The notes beneath the pieces are model-generated. The model was not told the origin of the DNA, did no database searches, and saw only the letters and a program-made list of their open reading frames with translations. The translations under genes and the position numbers were made by a program. Shown here one piece after another: positions 12,442-23,868 of a DNA stretch of 64,000 nucleotides (its first letter is position 1; every line of letters starts with the position of its first letter). The DNA comes from Gerris lacustris (lineage: Eukaryota > Arthropoda > Insecta > Hemiptera > Gerridae), in NCBI GenBank assembly GCA_951217055.1, contig OX578282.1, positions 56,055,311-56,119,310 on the forward strand, read 5' to 3'.

Positions 12442-13001
12442 CCTTTCCTCCGTTTTTAACTATTTTTATTTAAATGTTGTCCTCAAAGGCCCACCCACCT
12501 TTTATTAATTGTTGCAATCGTTTGTGTTACTAAATTCCTCGTAAAGATAAGGATATTTTGAAGGAGAATGTTCTTTAAATTTCTATTAGAATATTAGGTA
12601 GGTACTGATACCAATTGCTAAATTATTTACTGCTACCATACAAGTTTTTACTTGAGTTACTATTCATCTATGAGTTCTATTTTTTCCTCTTAAAACACAC
12701 CTAAATTACAAATAAATAAATTAAATCTTCTGTACAATGCACACACAGGCATAAAATTATTCCCCAAATTTTATTCGAATTTTTAATTTTCCTGAAATTG
12801 CAGCCTTAAATTTAGCCTCCACATTATTCGCGAGTGCATATTATATGCGAGATTTTACGGTATATAGAATTTTACAAATAATATTTCTGCATGATGTAAC
12901 TTTCAATATCGTCACCTCAATGCAAGAAGTAAATAACTCAAATTTTCATGTTTTGAGATAATGGCCTAAAACATTTTTTATTGTTGATTAGATTCTGTTT
13001 G
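12442..13001. other. Intergenic DNA, nothing identified
   Basis: AT-rich; no gene or repeat boundary seen. Confidence 0.45.
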
Positions 13002-13245
13002 TTTTGCTTCTGAGCTTAACGAAGGTAACAGAAGCTATGTGATCGTTCTGAAGAACGGAAATATTTTATTTCTCTGATTTCAAAAATTCTAAGACAGAAA
13101 TCCGTTTCAGGCATTAGGGTACATTTTTGGTGCCGTGTCTGTCTGTCAACACTGCGACAGTATTTGCGAACCAACATACACATATTTATCATAAAAATTA
13201 CACATCCGATTTTAATGAAATTTGTATGGTAGGTCATAATTAGCT
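13002..13245 (+). repeat. Decayed repeat copy starting with a GCTTC...GAAGC hairpin
   Basis: It starts GCTTCTGAGCTTAACGAAGG...ACAGAAGC, then GACAGAAATCCGTTTCAGGC, a GTCTGTCTGTC tract and CCGATTTTAATGAAATTTG. The same order is seen at 43062-43350 and 51037-51235. Confidence 0.6.
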
Positions 13246-14009
13246 CAATATAAGTTTCAACCTTCTGTGCTCATTTGTTTCTCTTCCACCTGCGCCAAAC
13301 ATACATTTATTAACACCTATAGCTTTAAAAGTACTTATCTGATTTATAGTTTATCTAAAGTAACCCGCAGATAGCCCCAGATTAATTAGAACCGTCTACG
13401 CTCTTTAACTTTTGCTAAATTGATACTTAATTCATGTAAAAAATCAAAACAATTTTGACAGTTAAAAAAAACGGGGGAAACAAATTAAACAAATTAGACA
13501 ATAATGGCTTGTAAAAGCCAAGATAAGAGGAAGCTATGTGCCAAACCAATTGGCAGTCTATTTTTTTTGTCTGTAAAATTTAGGTCTAAATGATGATGAT
13601 CCAAAAATGGTAAATTTTTGAGTTATCTACTTCTTGTATTCAGGTGACAATATTAGTTACAAAGTAAAGAATGACTTAGGGGTTAAGTAAAGGGTACGTC
13701 TTTACTTTGTTGTACTAATTAAACATTCCTAAAGGGTAACCATAGAAAATTAAGATTGTGCATGTGTTATATATAATGTTGTAACCAAATATATATGCAT
13801 ATTTGTAGTTATTTATTATTGCCAAAAATATAATTACTTATTATTATTTTTATGATAAATCAATATTATAAATGTATATAAAATATAACAGATTTTTTTT
13901 ATTTTACCTTATTAACTGTATTATTTAATTTTTATTTTATCATACTCTCTTTTATTATTTATTTATTTTTGTTGTTTTTATCAAACCCTTTGGCAATCAT
14001 ACTGATTTT
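13246..14009. other. AT-rich intergenic DNA, nothing identified
   Basis: No supported gene or repeat boundary. Confidence 0.45.
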
Positions 14010-14351
14010 AAGGATATATTAAGGGGGCCTGGATATATTAAGGGGGCCTGGGTAGCCCGGAGTACAGAGCGCTTGCCTTTCGATCTGGCAAGTCAAGCAG
14101 CATCGGGCGTGGTTAGTAGGATGGGGTGTCCACTTGACCTTGAGCTCTGGGTTCAATTCCCAGACCGTGCCCTCCGCTCAATGATCACCCAGCATTGTTT
14201 AAATAAATGGGTAGCTGCTCGAAAGAGTAGCACCACCAGGTTTCGGCCTGGAAACCATGAAATATACACTCTCATTTCGAGTCAAATTGAAGGAGTGTCA
14301 TGGTTAACGACGAGACACTTCACTGAAATGTGAAGAAGTTAGGTTCCTAAC

Positions 14352-15860
14352 CAGGGCCGGCGCAAGAGGTTTTGGCGCCCTAGGCAAAATTATTATAAGG
14401 TGCCCCCCCCCCCCCCATCATTCTAAGCCAACGCCGATCAGTTGGTACAGCTGTTCACTTTTAGGAAATATAAAACAAAACAAATAAAACTTAATTTATC
14501 CAAAATGTATTATTTAATCACTGCTACAATTTAAATAACTTGCTTATTCCTGTTCAGGTAAAATAGTTACCAGTCCTACTAATCTCTCTACTGCCATATA
14601 TGACCCCAGTCTAATGAGGGGTCTGGGGAAAATTTTAGAAAATTAGGTTCAAAATGGTGAATTTTGGGCCTTTTTTAAAAGTTTTTTCAGCTAAAAAAGC
14701 AATCACCTAAAAGTTTGTTTAAAATTGTTTCTGCAGAATTTTTGAAATATTTATTAACTAAACCGGTTTTTAGACTAAAAAATAGTATATTATGTTGCTA
14801 GGCTGTGAAGTGAGTTTTTTCTTTACCGCGGCAATTACATTTACTGTCGAGCGAAGCGAGACAGTAAATATTGCCAAGGTAAAGAAAAAACACTTCACAG
14901 TCGTGTAGCATATGCTATTTTTTCCGGGGTAGCAGACAATGAAAAAACATTAAATATTAATCAATAATCAATATAATAATAACAAATATTAGTACATAAT
15001 TAAGTTTAATAAAAAGAAACCTTAAAAAGAGGTTACACTATAAGAAAAGATAAATAAAACGCATTGACATCTAGCGGATTTTAATCGTACTAAGAAGCTA
15101 TCTACAAAGATTGAAGCGCTAAACGGAAGTTTTGATAACTACCAGCTCGAAAGAAAACAAATCTTTTACGTCTTAGGACGTAAAAAGTTTTTTCTTTACC
15201 ACTAGGAGTAATGAAAAGATTTTTTAAGTCCACGTAATGAAAAATGGATTTTAGCTATGTTTTTTAGGCTCTAAAGTTACTATTTCACAGCCTACCTCGG
15301 AAAAAAATATTTTTTACCTTTAACGCTATACTATGCTATTAATTCTTCCTGATTCATTTTGAAATACCTTCACAACGTCCTACACAGCAACTGAACTATG
15401 GGATACACACTAGGACACACACAACTGAGTATATAAACAAAAAACCATTAAAGTATGCAAATGAACAAACACAAAATAGTTTATTGCTTTTATCCTATAC
15501 ATAAACATGTAAGTGGGAATCCCAGTTTTAAATTTTAATATTAACTCGACTATTGCTCCATAAACAATAATCATTTATTAGCAAAATAATTATATTATTA
15601 GTTTTAAATGGGTATGAAAAATAATAAAACATATGAAATGTGTATCCATATTTTATTCAATTGATATTTTCTCGTAATTTTGTTGTATTTGGGGGGAATT
15701 CCCCCCTCCCCCCCCCCATGAATCTGCCCCTGAGATCTCTCCTAATTTAAATTATTCATCTATCTTTCTTTGTAAAAACATTGACATCATGGTGGGCAAG
15801 TATTTTGCGGTGCCCCTCAGGCCCTAGCGCCCTAGGCGGTCGCCTAGTTCGCCTATACGG
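14352..15860. mobile_element. hAT-type non-autonomous element (1509 bp) nested in the SINE
   Basis: The element starts CAGGGCCGGCGCAAGAGG and ends ...CGCCTATACGG. It is flanked by a perfect 8-bp direct repeat, TTCCTAAC (14344-14351 and 15861-15868). An 8-bp duplication and CAGGG-type ends are hAT hallmarks. The ends match each other only partly (about 10 of 18). The phrase GCGCCCTAGGC occurs near both ends. No transposase frame remains. C runs occur at about 14402-14416 and 15700-15718. Confidence 0.8.
14777..14932. repeat. Long near-perfect palindrome
   Basis: The left arm (aaaaaatagtat..., CTGTGAAGTG, TTTTTTCTTTACC, TTTACTGTC) is mirrored by the right arm (GACAGTAAAT, GGTAAAGAAAAAA, CACTTCACAG, ...atgctatttttt) around the centre GAGCGAAGCGAG. 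Transcription would give a hairpin of about 70 bp per arm with small bulges. Confidence 0.85.
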
Positions 15861-15936
15861 TTCCTAACCCAGTTTGTTGTAAGTGGCCTGCGCCTTAAGG
15901 TGTAAAAGCCCCCCGGAATAAAAAAAGGATATATTA

Positions 15937-17179
15937 ACCTTAGTGAAACTTTTTAGTCCTCAGAAATTGCATTATTTATCAATATTACTATTATGTGATC
16001 ATTATTGTGAAGCATGTCCCAATTCATAAGTAGGATATTGGCATAAGCTATGTAAGAGTGAGGAAATGGGCTGTACAGGTATGTATTGTAACGCTTTTTC
16101 TTATGATTTTTATCCCCCCCCTACTGATTTTATTGTTTTTAATAAAATCTAGGGCGGATTGTAGAATAAGTCTATCTTTAGATTTAGAGTAGTTTATTTA
16201 TTGTCATTAGGTCTAGGTTTAGTTTTTTTGTTTTCACTTTTTGGTGTGGGTAACCCTGAGGGGGTTATAACAGCCAGAGAAGTTTTTGTTGAGTCAGAAG
16301 GACAGTGAGTTGTGTCAGAGAGCTGGTGGCAAGAAACTACCTCCTTGCATGGTTTTTAAAGTTTAAGTTTAGGGCTGTTCTCACCTACGGTGGATTAAGA
16401 AGGAGCCGAACTTCCCGGATTGTGGAAACCATTAGCGTTTCGTCTCCGCTATTGCTACCCTAAAACTATGCAGCGTAGCCAACAGAAGGTTAAGCCAGAA
16501 CACAGCAATCATCAGTCATCAACTTTTGAGGTTGGCTAAAATTATACTTCTCTCTTCCTACTTCTACTTTCCGCTATAGAAAAACTACTTCCTGTTATAT
16601 CCTAATCTCCTAGTACAATATTTAAGAGCTTCACATTTTTTGCGTGATGGAAATTTCTTTTACCTCCAGCAGGGAGAAAATTTTTCCTCGCTAGTTTACA
16701 GGGAGGGAAGTTACTCATTGCACCCAGTCGGGTTAAAAAGGGAGTAATGAAAAATAAGGGAATTATGAACTTTCATGATTCCCTCCAGTGTTGCCCTAGA
16801 TAAAGCACAAGTAAATAAGGTTGGTGCTAATACACATTTCATTTACTAACTTTTGTTTAATGTCTAAATCTATAATGTCATCTTCACACTGTCATGTAAC
16901 CACCACAACAGTTGCCATAGTGATTCATCAGTAAAACAAACAAACAAGTTAAAAGTGAAATCATAATTTCTAAATGTAGATAAACTAATCCATATGTAAA
17001 TACTTCAGTTGTCAATACCATTCAATACATGACTCAGCTTCCAGCTGATTCTCCTATTTAATTTTAGCATTGAAATTAAAAGAATTACAATCTATAATTT
17101 AATTTTAACATGATTAAACTTATTTAGAGAATTTTTAATATTATATCTAACTATTTTTGTTTTTGTTTTAAATAAATAT

Positions 17180-17181
<2 letters not shown>
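15937..17181. other. Intergenic DNA, possible old repeat
   Basis: No gene recognised. A patch at about 16640-16790 has AAGTTACTCATTGCACCC and GGGAGTAATGAAA. This resembles one arm of the hairpin at 17297-17402, so both may belong to one repeat interrupted by poly(T). Confidence 0.4.

Positions 17182-17218
<37 letters not shown>
17182..17218 (+). repeat. Poly(T) run (37 bp)
   Basis: Uninterrupted run of T. It could be the reverse-strand tail of a retroposed sequence, but no body could be defined next to it. Confidence 0.9.
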
Positions 17219-17221
<3 letters not shown>

Positions 17222-17296
17222 GAAATAATTTAAAATTAAAATCTTTCCATATTTTTTTCTCCTTTCTGGAGGTAAAATCTTGTACGTACCTCGGGA

Positions 17297-17402
17297 GTAA
17301 ATATCACTTGCACCCTCGTGATGATTAACTCTGTTATGGTTCCCTCGGCTTCACCTCAGGAACCAACTTCATCGCTCAGGGTGCAATCACTTACTTTACT
17401 CC
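17297..17402. repeat. Imperfect inverted repeat
   Basis: GGGAGTAAATATCACTTGCA...CCTCGTGATGA...GGTTCC is mirrored by GGAACC...TTCATCGCTCAGGGTGCAAT...TTTACTCCC around a short centre. Confidence 0.65.
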
Positions 17403-17419
17403 CTTGGTGCGTAAATAAC

Positions 17420-18558
17420 TATTGTTACCTAGATCAAAAACATATTCGTGTTAATATCTTTTTAAGTTGATTTGTTGGGTTAGGCTATTTTTCTGCTAGG
17501 TTCCTCAATTATGAATGGCTATTATAGTTTTATCTTCATTGTAATATACTTAGGGCCATTTCCCTATTCTTACATTGCTTATGCCAGTATCCTACTTTTG
17601 GATTTTGACATGTTTTACATGATCACATCAATCGTTGTGTATAATGGCCGATTCTCTGTCTTGTTATTAACTAACATTGTTTTGTTTGGAATGTAATATA
17701 ATATATCGGACCAACAAACTCGAACATATCTTTCTCTGGCCCCGATCTAAGGTACATTGCCCCCTGGGCAAAGATGTTATAGGTGCCTCACTTTTGGGGT
17801 CGGCCGAGGGAGAGGGGCAGTTTTTGATGTCCCAAGAGCCGATGAGCAAAATAAAGGTTGTCATTTTGATTTTCACTTCCTTTTCTCCCTTCTCGCAATA
17901 TTTTGGCGCCCCTCCAATACAAAAATTAAAATTAAATGAAAATGTCAAGTTTGTCGGCACGGAGCAATAGCTAATGTTTTATTATTGGCTGGTTACAAAG
18001 AAATTTGTAAAATACCTGACTTAACTCAGCTAGTGTTTTACCCAAAATGTCCTGGTGTATCCACCTTGAATTATAGTCTTATAGGTAGGTTTGCTATCTC
18101 TGCCCTAGAGTGATGAATATTATTTGGTAAATTGTGGAATTCTTTCCTTAGTTTTAGTAAGAAAAAATCCAAATTCAGTAGGACCCTGTTAATCCGGAAG
18201 GTCCTCAGTTGAGAATGCAAGCCCGCTACAATGAATATTATAAGACAAATCTCTTCTTTCAAACATTCGCGCTGACCCTGTACACAATTATAACTTGGAT
18301 AATGCACTGAAAAATTTAGATTTAAAAGATTTTGTGTTCAGTTTAGCTAACTGATAGAAACTGATAGGAATGTACAATGTATGTTATTCTCATACATGTC
18401 ATTACGTTGCAAAATTCATCTGAATAAATTAAAAGTTAAAATTTAAATGATATTGAAAGTGTTTTATGTGTCTGTTTATTACTGGGAGCTAAAGAATATC
18501 AAAACTGACATCTCCTCAGTAAAACTCTGATTATCCAGACCAATTGGGACCAAGGTCT
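17420..18558. other. Intergenic DNA; open frames on both strands rejected
   Basis: Frames of 97 codons overlap on both strands at 17667-17970, and neither has a recognisable motif. The patch contains GCCCCCTGGGC and GGCGCCCCTCC phrases typical of old DNA-transposon ends. Confidence 0.4.
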
Positions 18559-18571
18559 GACTGGACGGTTA

Positions 18572-19049
18572 GTAGTAGTAGTAGTAGTTACCTAGTACTT
18601 CCTACTAGACGGGTAGGACGAACCACTTGTTCGAACCTCGCAATCAGGCCTACAGTGGACCCATTTTACTTCCCCGTGGTGGAGAGTTCCAGCTACTTCA
18701 CACATCATACATTTGTACATTGTACTGCCGAAGCGAGTATGATGTGGTCATTAGTAAGCTATATGAGCGTGCTTCAAAGTGTGGGGGAAGAGGACCCCTC
18801 AGGGGGTCCCCTCGCCCTACTCCGACCTCGAGCCATAGATACAGATCACATCTCATGACACGGATCGAACCCACAAGACATCGTGGGGGAAGAGAACCCC
18901 TCAGGGGGTGTCCCTTGCCCTGCTCCGTCTGCGATTCATAGATGCATTCAGTGTATCACTGCCCGGGATCGAACCCACGACCTCGAGTTGCCTCGACTCA
19001 GTGATAGCTGAGCGGTGTCTTTACCACCTCGGCCACCCTGGCTCCCTAC
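18572..19049 (-). mobile_element. tRNA-derived SINE with trinucleotide tail (copy 1)
   Basis: Read on the minus strand from 19049, the head GGGAGCCAGGGTGGCCGAGG contains an A-box-like TGGCCGAGGTGG, and a B-box-like GGGTTCGATCC follows. The element ends in (ACT)n. It is flanked by a perfect 13-bp direct repeat, GACTGGACGGTTA (18559-18571 and 19050-19062). The body has two tandem units of roughly 97 bp, each with TTCGATCC, ATCTATG, CCCCCTGAGGGG and CTTCCCCCAC. A second copy lies at 36701-37177. Open frames of about 104 residues overlapping this region recur in both copies because the SINE is conserved, not because it is coding. Confidence 0.9.
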
Positions 19050-19250
19050 GACTGGACGGTTAAATATCTAGATCATTTGATTTCAAATTAAATTAAGTAT
19101 TTTAAAGGCAAAATGTTGTTATTATTAAAAAAAAAAAATCATTCTTTGACTTTATTTATTTTAAACAAACATGTTCAGAATAAAAATATACAGTGTTAAA
19201 ACTAGAATTTGTGCATATTCAAAAGAAGTCTTTAATTTTTTAATGAGCTA

Positions 19251-19334
19251 CATCGCTTTCTAGCTGGACTGTATCGCTTTCTAGCTGGACTGTATCGCTT
19301 TCTAGCTGGTCTGTATCACTTTCTAGCAGGACTG
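19251..19334 (+). repeat. Four-copy 21-bp tandem repeat
   Basis: The unit TATCGCTTTCTAGCTGGACTG occurs four times head to tail; the last two copies are diverged. Confidence 0.95.
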
Positions 19335-20460
19335 TATAATCTGAGTTTTACTGTAGTAGACATTTTATTTTTACCTTAACCCTAGAGGGACATCGTCACA
19401 GGCATGTAAACAAGGTATTTTAAAATTATTATCATTTACAATTAAACATTTTATTTAATGACACTCCCTTATGAATCAACTTATTTATTCATTTAACTTA
19501 CTTTACAAATATATCCTCCAACTTACTTGACATTGATCCATCTTTCCCTATTGTAAATATTTTATTTATTTATGTTCATTGATGGAATCCAAAATAAAAA
19601 TTGACAGATTTTTTTTTATACATAAAAATAATTGTCAAATCTATTAATAATTAATCTCCACTACTACTTAGCATATAACTTAAATAAAATTTTAAAATAC
19701 ATGGTAAATAATTATATAACCATGTGCTACAACTAATACATTATATTCAGCGACACTTGAATGTATTTTACCTGTTTTTAACATTTTATATAATTATTCT
19801 AAATTGAATATTGTAAGGGTGTATTAGAATCACACCGTTGAGCACTAAAACCATACAATAAATAAATATTTTAAGTCTTCATATTAATTTTTAATTTTTG
19901 ACTAATAATAAGATAACATTTGCAAGTAACTTTAAATAGAATATTTTAAGTTAATTGGCATTAGAGAATTATGTGCCAGTTCATTATCTTGCTTTAAATT
20001 TTAACATTCAATATAAATAAATAAATGATCTTGTAGTTCTATTTATTTATTTTTATAGAAACCAATATTAGTATTGTATGTGAATTTTACCTAAATCCTA
20101 CTCTGAAACATTAGACGAAAAGAACAAAGTTTTGTCTTGTTTTGCATGCTAGTTTATTTTATAAGAAGAATGTCGCATGTTTCACTGCTGCATTGCCATT
20201 GTTTTTTTTACTTCTGTCTAGTGCAGAGAACCATCCTAGAGCATGCAATGTTTTTTGTTTTAAAAATGAACTTTGCTCTCTTAACCTTTGATCTTTCAAA
20301 CTAAATGGAATAAAAAGCCATCCTAACAATAAAAAAATTAAAAAAAAAAAAAAAAAAAAAATCACCTACTTCAAAATAAAATATTTTACGAATAAAACAA
20401 GTATTAAAATTAGTTTATAAAATAATCCACTTTAAGTGGTCTGTTTATTGATGGTTATCT
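19335..20460. other. AT-rich intergenic DNA with a poly(A) patch
   Basis: No gene recognised. An A run lies at about 20341-20360. Confidence 0.5.
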
Positions 20461-21190
20461 ACTAGGCATCGCATGGCTCTATCATTGAAGCGAGCGTATA
20501 GTAATAAATATGTATTGAATATTGAAAAAATAGATTATCGTGAATCATGATGAGTTGATAGATAATGGGTCTGGTAGTAGTACAGCGGCTAGAAGTTAGG
20601 GAACCACCCCGCATTCTTACTATTCCACTAACCACACATCTCTATTTCAATATTTATAATTTGTATCTCTTTGCTACAAACAAACTACTGCATGTATCAA
20701 ATTGAAATTTTGCATGCCTGTTTCAATTGTGCATCAGATGGTGTCTATGAAGTTTTATTAAAATCGTTACGTTAGAACGTAAGATATCGGTAAAAAGGTT
20801 GTTTTCTCAATTTTAAACGTTTAGGTCCGCTTTAATAGTTTTAGCGATCTTTATTAATTCATAGCGGTGTCGCTGTTGGTTTTACTAAAAAATGTTATTT
20901 GAAAGAAATGTTTGTCTCATCGAATAGATGATGATAGAATTTTTTCCCGTCCTGAAATTCCAATTTAATTTTTGAACCTCTCGTTTACGCGAGCGTTGCG
21001 CGCGAACTCTTGGACGGATCACGCTGTCCAACGAACTTAGCCTGAGTATTAGTAAGAGGATCATGTATACCAAATTTCAACTAAATCGGTCAACTTTTAC
21101 TCAAGTTATCGTCACACGCGTGAACGTTACTGACAGACAGACACGGAGCATATTTCGTTGAATGTAGGAAGCTCGCTACGCTCGCTTCAA
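20461..21190 (-). mobile_element. GAAGCGAGCG-family element, copy 1
   Basis: It starts ACTAGGCATCGCATGGCTCT and ends ...GCTACGCTCGCTTCAA, and is the reverse orientation of the copies at 33135 and 34035. TTGAAGCGAGCG occurs inverted near both ends. The family carries TTGAAATTTGGTATACATG, GTCACACGCGTGAACGTTAC and a (CTGT)n patch. It has no protein-coding frame; the 62-residue frame at 20885-21073 recurs in other copies only through sequence conservation. Confidence 0.85.
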
Positions 21191-21354
21191 TTAAAGTGGT
21201 TTTATACAAATTAAAGCTAAGCCTCTATGGAGCCCACAGATTAGTTTTTTTTTTGGTTTTTTTCATTAAAAAAATTATACATAGGGTAAATCATGTGCAA
21301 AAATCATGTTTTCTTGCATAGTTAAAAATGTTTCTTTAAATCAGCTGTTACATT

Positions 21355-21876
21355 GAGGCTAATTGTTTTGAATAAAATTGTTTTTTCATTTTTAAGTTTT
21401 GAGGTCCTTCCCCTTAGTCCAAAAAAATTGTCAGTCTATGCAGACGCCTGGAGCCTTATCTATCGGGCAGATTTTGATGAAATTTGGCATACATTTTCAG
21501 AAAAATCATACTTCGAGGCAAAATCGAGAAATGAATTTTACCTCCAAATTTGGGGCTACCCCTCAAAAACAATAAAAACAACGTGAAAAAAAAAAAAATT
21601 CTCGAAAACAGTTGTGACTATTTTGATTAAATTCTAAAATGTAGTCCATTTAAATACGAATCTATCGATATAAACCGTTTTCCCGAGAAAACTTTAGTTC
21701 CTGAGAAAATAGCTTTAAACAAGAAGGGATAGAGGCTAGGTTCGATTCCCTGCCAAAGAGAAGTAATTTTTATGATATATTTTGATAAAATGTTCAATAA
21801 TAATTAAATGTACCTACGAAAAATATTAAATGGAAAACACGGGGCCAAGTAATTATGAACTCGTATATGAGAAAGT
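21355..21876 (+). mobile_element. ACTTTCTCATATA-family element, diverged copy
   Basis: It shares TTTTGAGGTCC, CAGACGCCTGGAGCC, TTTTGATGAAATTTGGCATA and GAACTCGTATATGAGAAAGT with the copies at 25214 and 36424. The right terminal repeat is present and the left end is degraded. It contains a perfect B-box-like GGTTCGATTCC at about 21741. Confidence 0.7.
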
Positions 21877-22360
21877 TTGTCTGAGTTGTCTCTGACCGAT
21901 TTTTCTTATAAAAATCCAATAAAGTGCCCAAATTCTTATATTTGTCACAAAAGTGAACTTTACACTCGGTGTCCACTTAGCATCATACATGTGGGTACTT
22001 ACCTACTAAGTAAAGTGGTGGTTATCTGGTTACGAATGCGGGTAATGGAGTGACATCTACCACATATAATAAGCTATTTGGCAGGCCCAAGTATCCACAA
22101 ACTATTATTAATAAACTTTATTAATTACCTTAACCCTTCATGTTTTAATGGTCGAGGTAATCTTCAACTATAGTCTTAGCTTTTTAAACATATTTGGGTC
22201 TTGGGTCATTTATTTTGTTATCGGTTAATTGCTTGGGATTTTTTTTTTTTTAAACCTTTGTTTTAAGTTAAACTACATTGTTTAATGTAATCCGTGTCAT
22301 TATACATTCATTGGTTGTTTTGACGGAGATTTTGTGGTACTTAAAAAAAAAACATTTTGT
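21877..22360. other. AT-rich intergenic DNA, nothing identified
   Basis: No coding frame with recognisable similarity and no repeat border, apart from the flanking elements. Confidence 0.45.
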
Positions 22361-23868
22361 TGAATAAAACAAAATAATTTTTAAAAATCAGTATATTGTC
22401 TACCACAATGATTAAAAATATACAAATATACAGGGTGTCCCACATAAGGTGTAACACAGAAAAACCTGATGTTCTACATCACATTTCTGACAAAAAATGT
22501 TATATAACATAATGGTTGATCGACCTTCGTTTTCGAGATATATCGATTTTTCAATTATCTCATTTTCTGGTTACTTTTTCCCATTAAAACCGTTATTGCG
22601 TAAAATCTAAAATAGATATAAAGGCGGGGTTTTCACCATTCAAAAGGTGAGGAAATTTGCTTTAAAAATGTCATGCTGCTTGCCCATAATACCCATATTA
22701 AATTAATTTTATATACTTCTAAATACAATGTTTTGGTTAATAAGAAATTTGTGGTCAACGTTCTTGGTAGCATAACTTTTTAATTTGTAGGGTAAATAAA
22801 TAAATTTGACCTCATGTAAAACTGGCCCGTTTAATAAGCTTTAAAATGATATAACTTGTTAATAAGTTTGCTTTTCAAACTTATTTGGATGAAAATGAGG
22901 TAATAAATGACAAGTTTATCAGTTTCCATGACTTTAAATGACCCTAAGACTTAGTGAAAAAATAGAAAGGGTAACAATAAATAAAAAAAATATCACTCCT
23001 TATATTAACAAAATGAAAAATTGGTTAATATAGTATAGAAAAGTGTACATAATTATTTACAAAAATTTGAAGTAGCAATAACGTTTTTAATGGGAAAAAG
23101 TAACCAGAAAATGAGATAATTGAAAAATCGATATATCTCGAAAACGAAGGTCGATCAACCGTTATGTTACATAAAATATTTTTTGTCAGAAATGTGATGT
23201 AGAATATCAGGATTTTCTGTGTTACACCTTATGTGGGACACCCTGTATAAGACCGGTTTCGACTTTGTTTTGATAATATAAAAAATAAAACAATAAGCCA
23301 TACTTTCTAAAACACTGTCATCTTCATCAGTTGACTAATTTATAAAGACTGCGTTGATTTTCTAATTTTGACTTTGAAGAGGGAGAAATTTGTAGGTGGG
23401 GATATAACGTTATAAGGTCTAAGAGTGTAAGGGTTGTCGGGGCTGGATTTCTTAGGTATAGGAAGGGTAGCTTAAACTTAAAATAAAATAATATAATCAT
23501 TTTCAGTACAGATATTAAAATATCAGAAAAACATACAACTAAAACTAATATTTAATATCTAATTACAACTAATTACAGACAAATTAATGCACTATGATTG
23601 TGGAACTTTATGTATCTACAATCCACACCTGCAAATTTCCCCCAGTTCCAAAATCAACGTAGCCTTTATAAATCAGTCAACTGAAGATGTCAGTGTTTTA
23701 GAAAGTATAGCTTATTGTTTTATTTTTTATATTATCTTTATTTATCTTATCTTATTATCTTTTATTTTTTATATTAAACAAAGTCGAAAACGGTCTTTTA
23801 TATTTGTATATTTTTAATCATTGTGGTAGACAATATACTGATTTTTAAAAATTATTGCGCTTTATTCA
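22361..23868. repeat. Large inverted repeat, left arm interrupted
   Basis: The left arm (22361-22430 plus 23250-23361) and the right arm (23650-23868) are reverse complements. Shared phrases include AATCAGTATATTGTCTACCA, ACAAAGTCGAAA.CGG and ACTTTCTAAAACACTG. The left arm contains an 815-bp insertion that the right arm lacks. The spacer between the arms is about 290 bp. The class is unknown. Confidence 0.85.
22431..23245. mobile_element. 815-bp element with ~168-bp terminal inverted repeats and TATA target duplication
   Basis: The termini CAGGGTGTCCCACATAAGGT and its reverse complement are perfect at the ends. The arms stay over 90% similar by eye for about 168 bp (22431-22598 and 23076-23245), including GATATATCGATTTTTCAATT. 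TATA flanks both sides (22427-22430 and 23246-23249). The uninterrupted right arm of the surrounding inverted repeat reads caaatataaaagaccg at the same place, so it acts as an empty site. No transposase is encoded. A 4-bp duplication is compatible with several DNA-transposon superfamilies, so I leave it unclassified. Confidence 0.9.

Larger units (their letters stand above)
14022..15924 (+). mobile_element. tRNA-derived SINE, split by a hAT-type insertion
   Basis: The SINE has a tRNA-like head: GGGTAGCCCGGAGTACAGAGCG resembles an A box, and GGTTCAATTCC at about 14151 is a perfect B box. It ends in a short A-rich tail. It is flanked by a 12-bp target duplication, AAGGATATATTA, at 14010-14021 and 15925-15936, as expected for LINE-mediated insertion. 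The body is interrupted at 14352-15860 by a DNA transposon; without it the SINE is about 386 bp (14022-14351 plus 15869-15924). The 5' end carries a short internal duplication of atatattaagggggcctgg. The 86-residue open frame at 14073-14333 is a chance frame within the SINE. Confidence 0.85.

Noticed and set aside
17667..17970. Overlapping 97-codon ORFs on both strands
   Set aside because: Neither has a motif, start context or conservation, and the sequence has DNA-transposon-like phrases.
18544..18941. 104-codon ORFs also seen at 36807-37121
   Set aside because: They coincide with two copies of the same SINE, so their similarity reflects the repeat and not a protein.
20885..21073. 62-residue ORF found again at 34164-34352 and 62712-62900
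   Set aside because: It lies inside the conserved non-coding core of the GAAGCGAGCG repeat in every case.
20461..21190. Helitron call for the CTAGT-ended repeats
   Set aside because: The 3' CTAG-T fits, but the other end begins TTGAAG rather than TC and the 3' hairpin is weak, so I left the class open.
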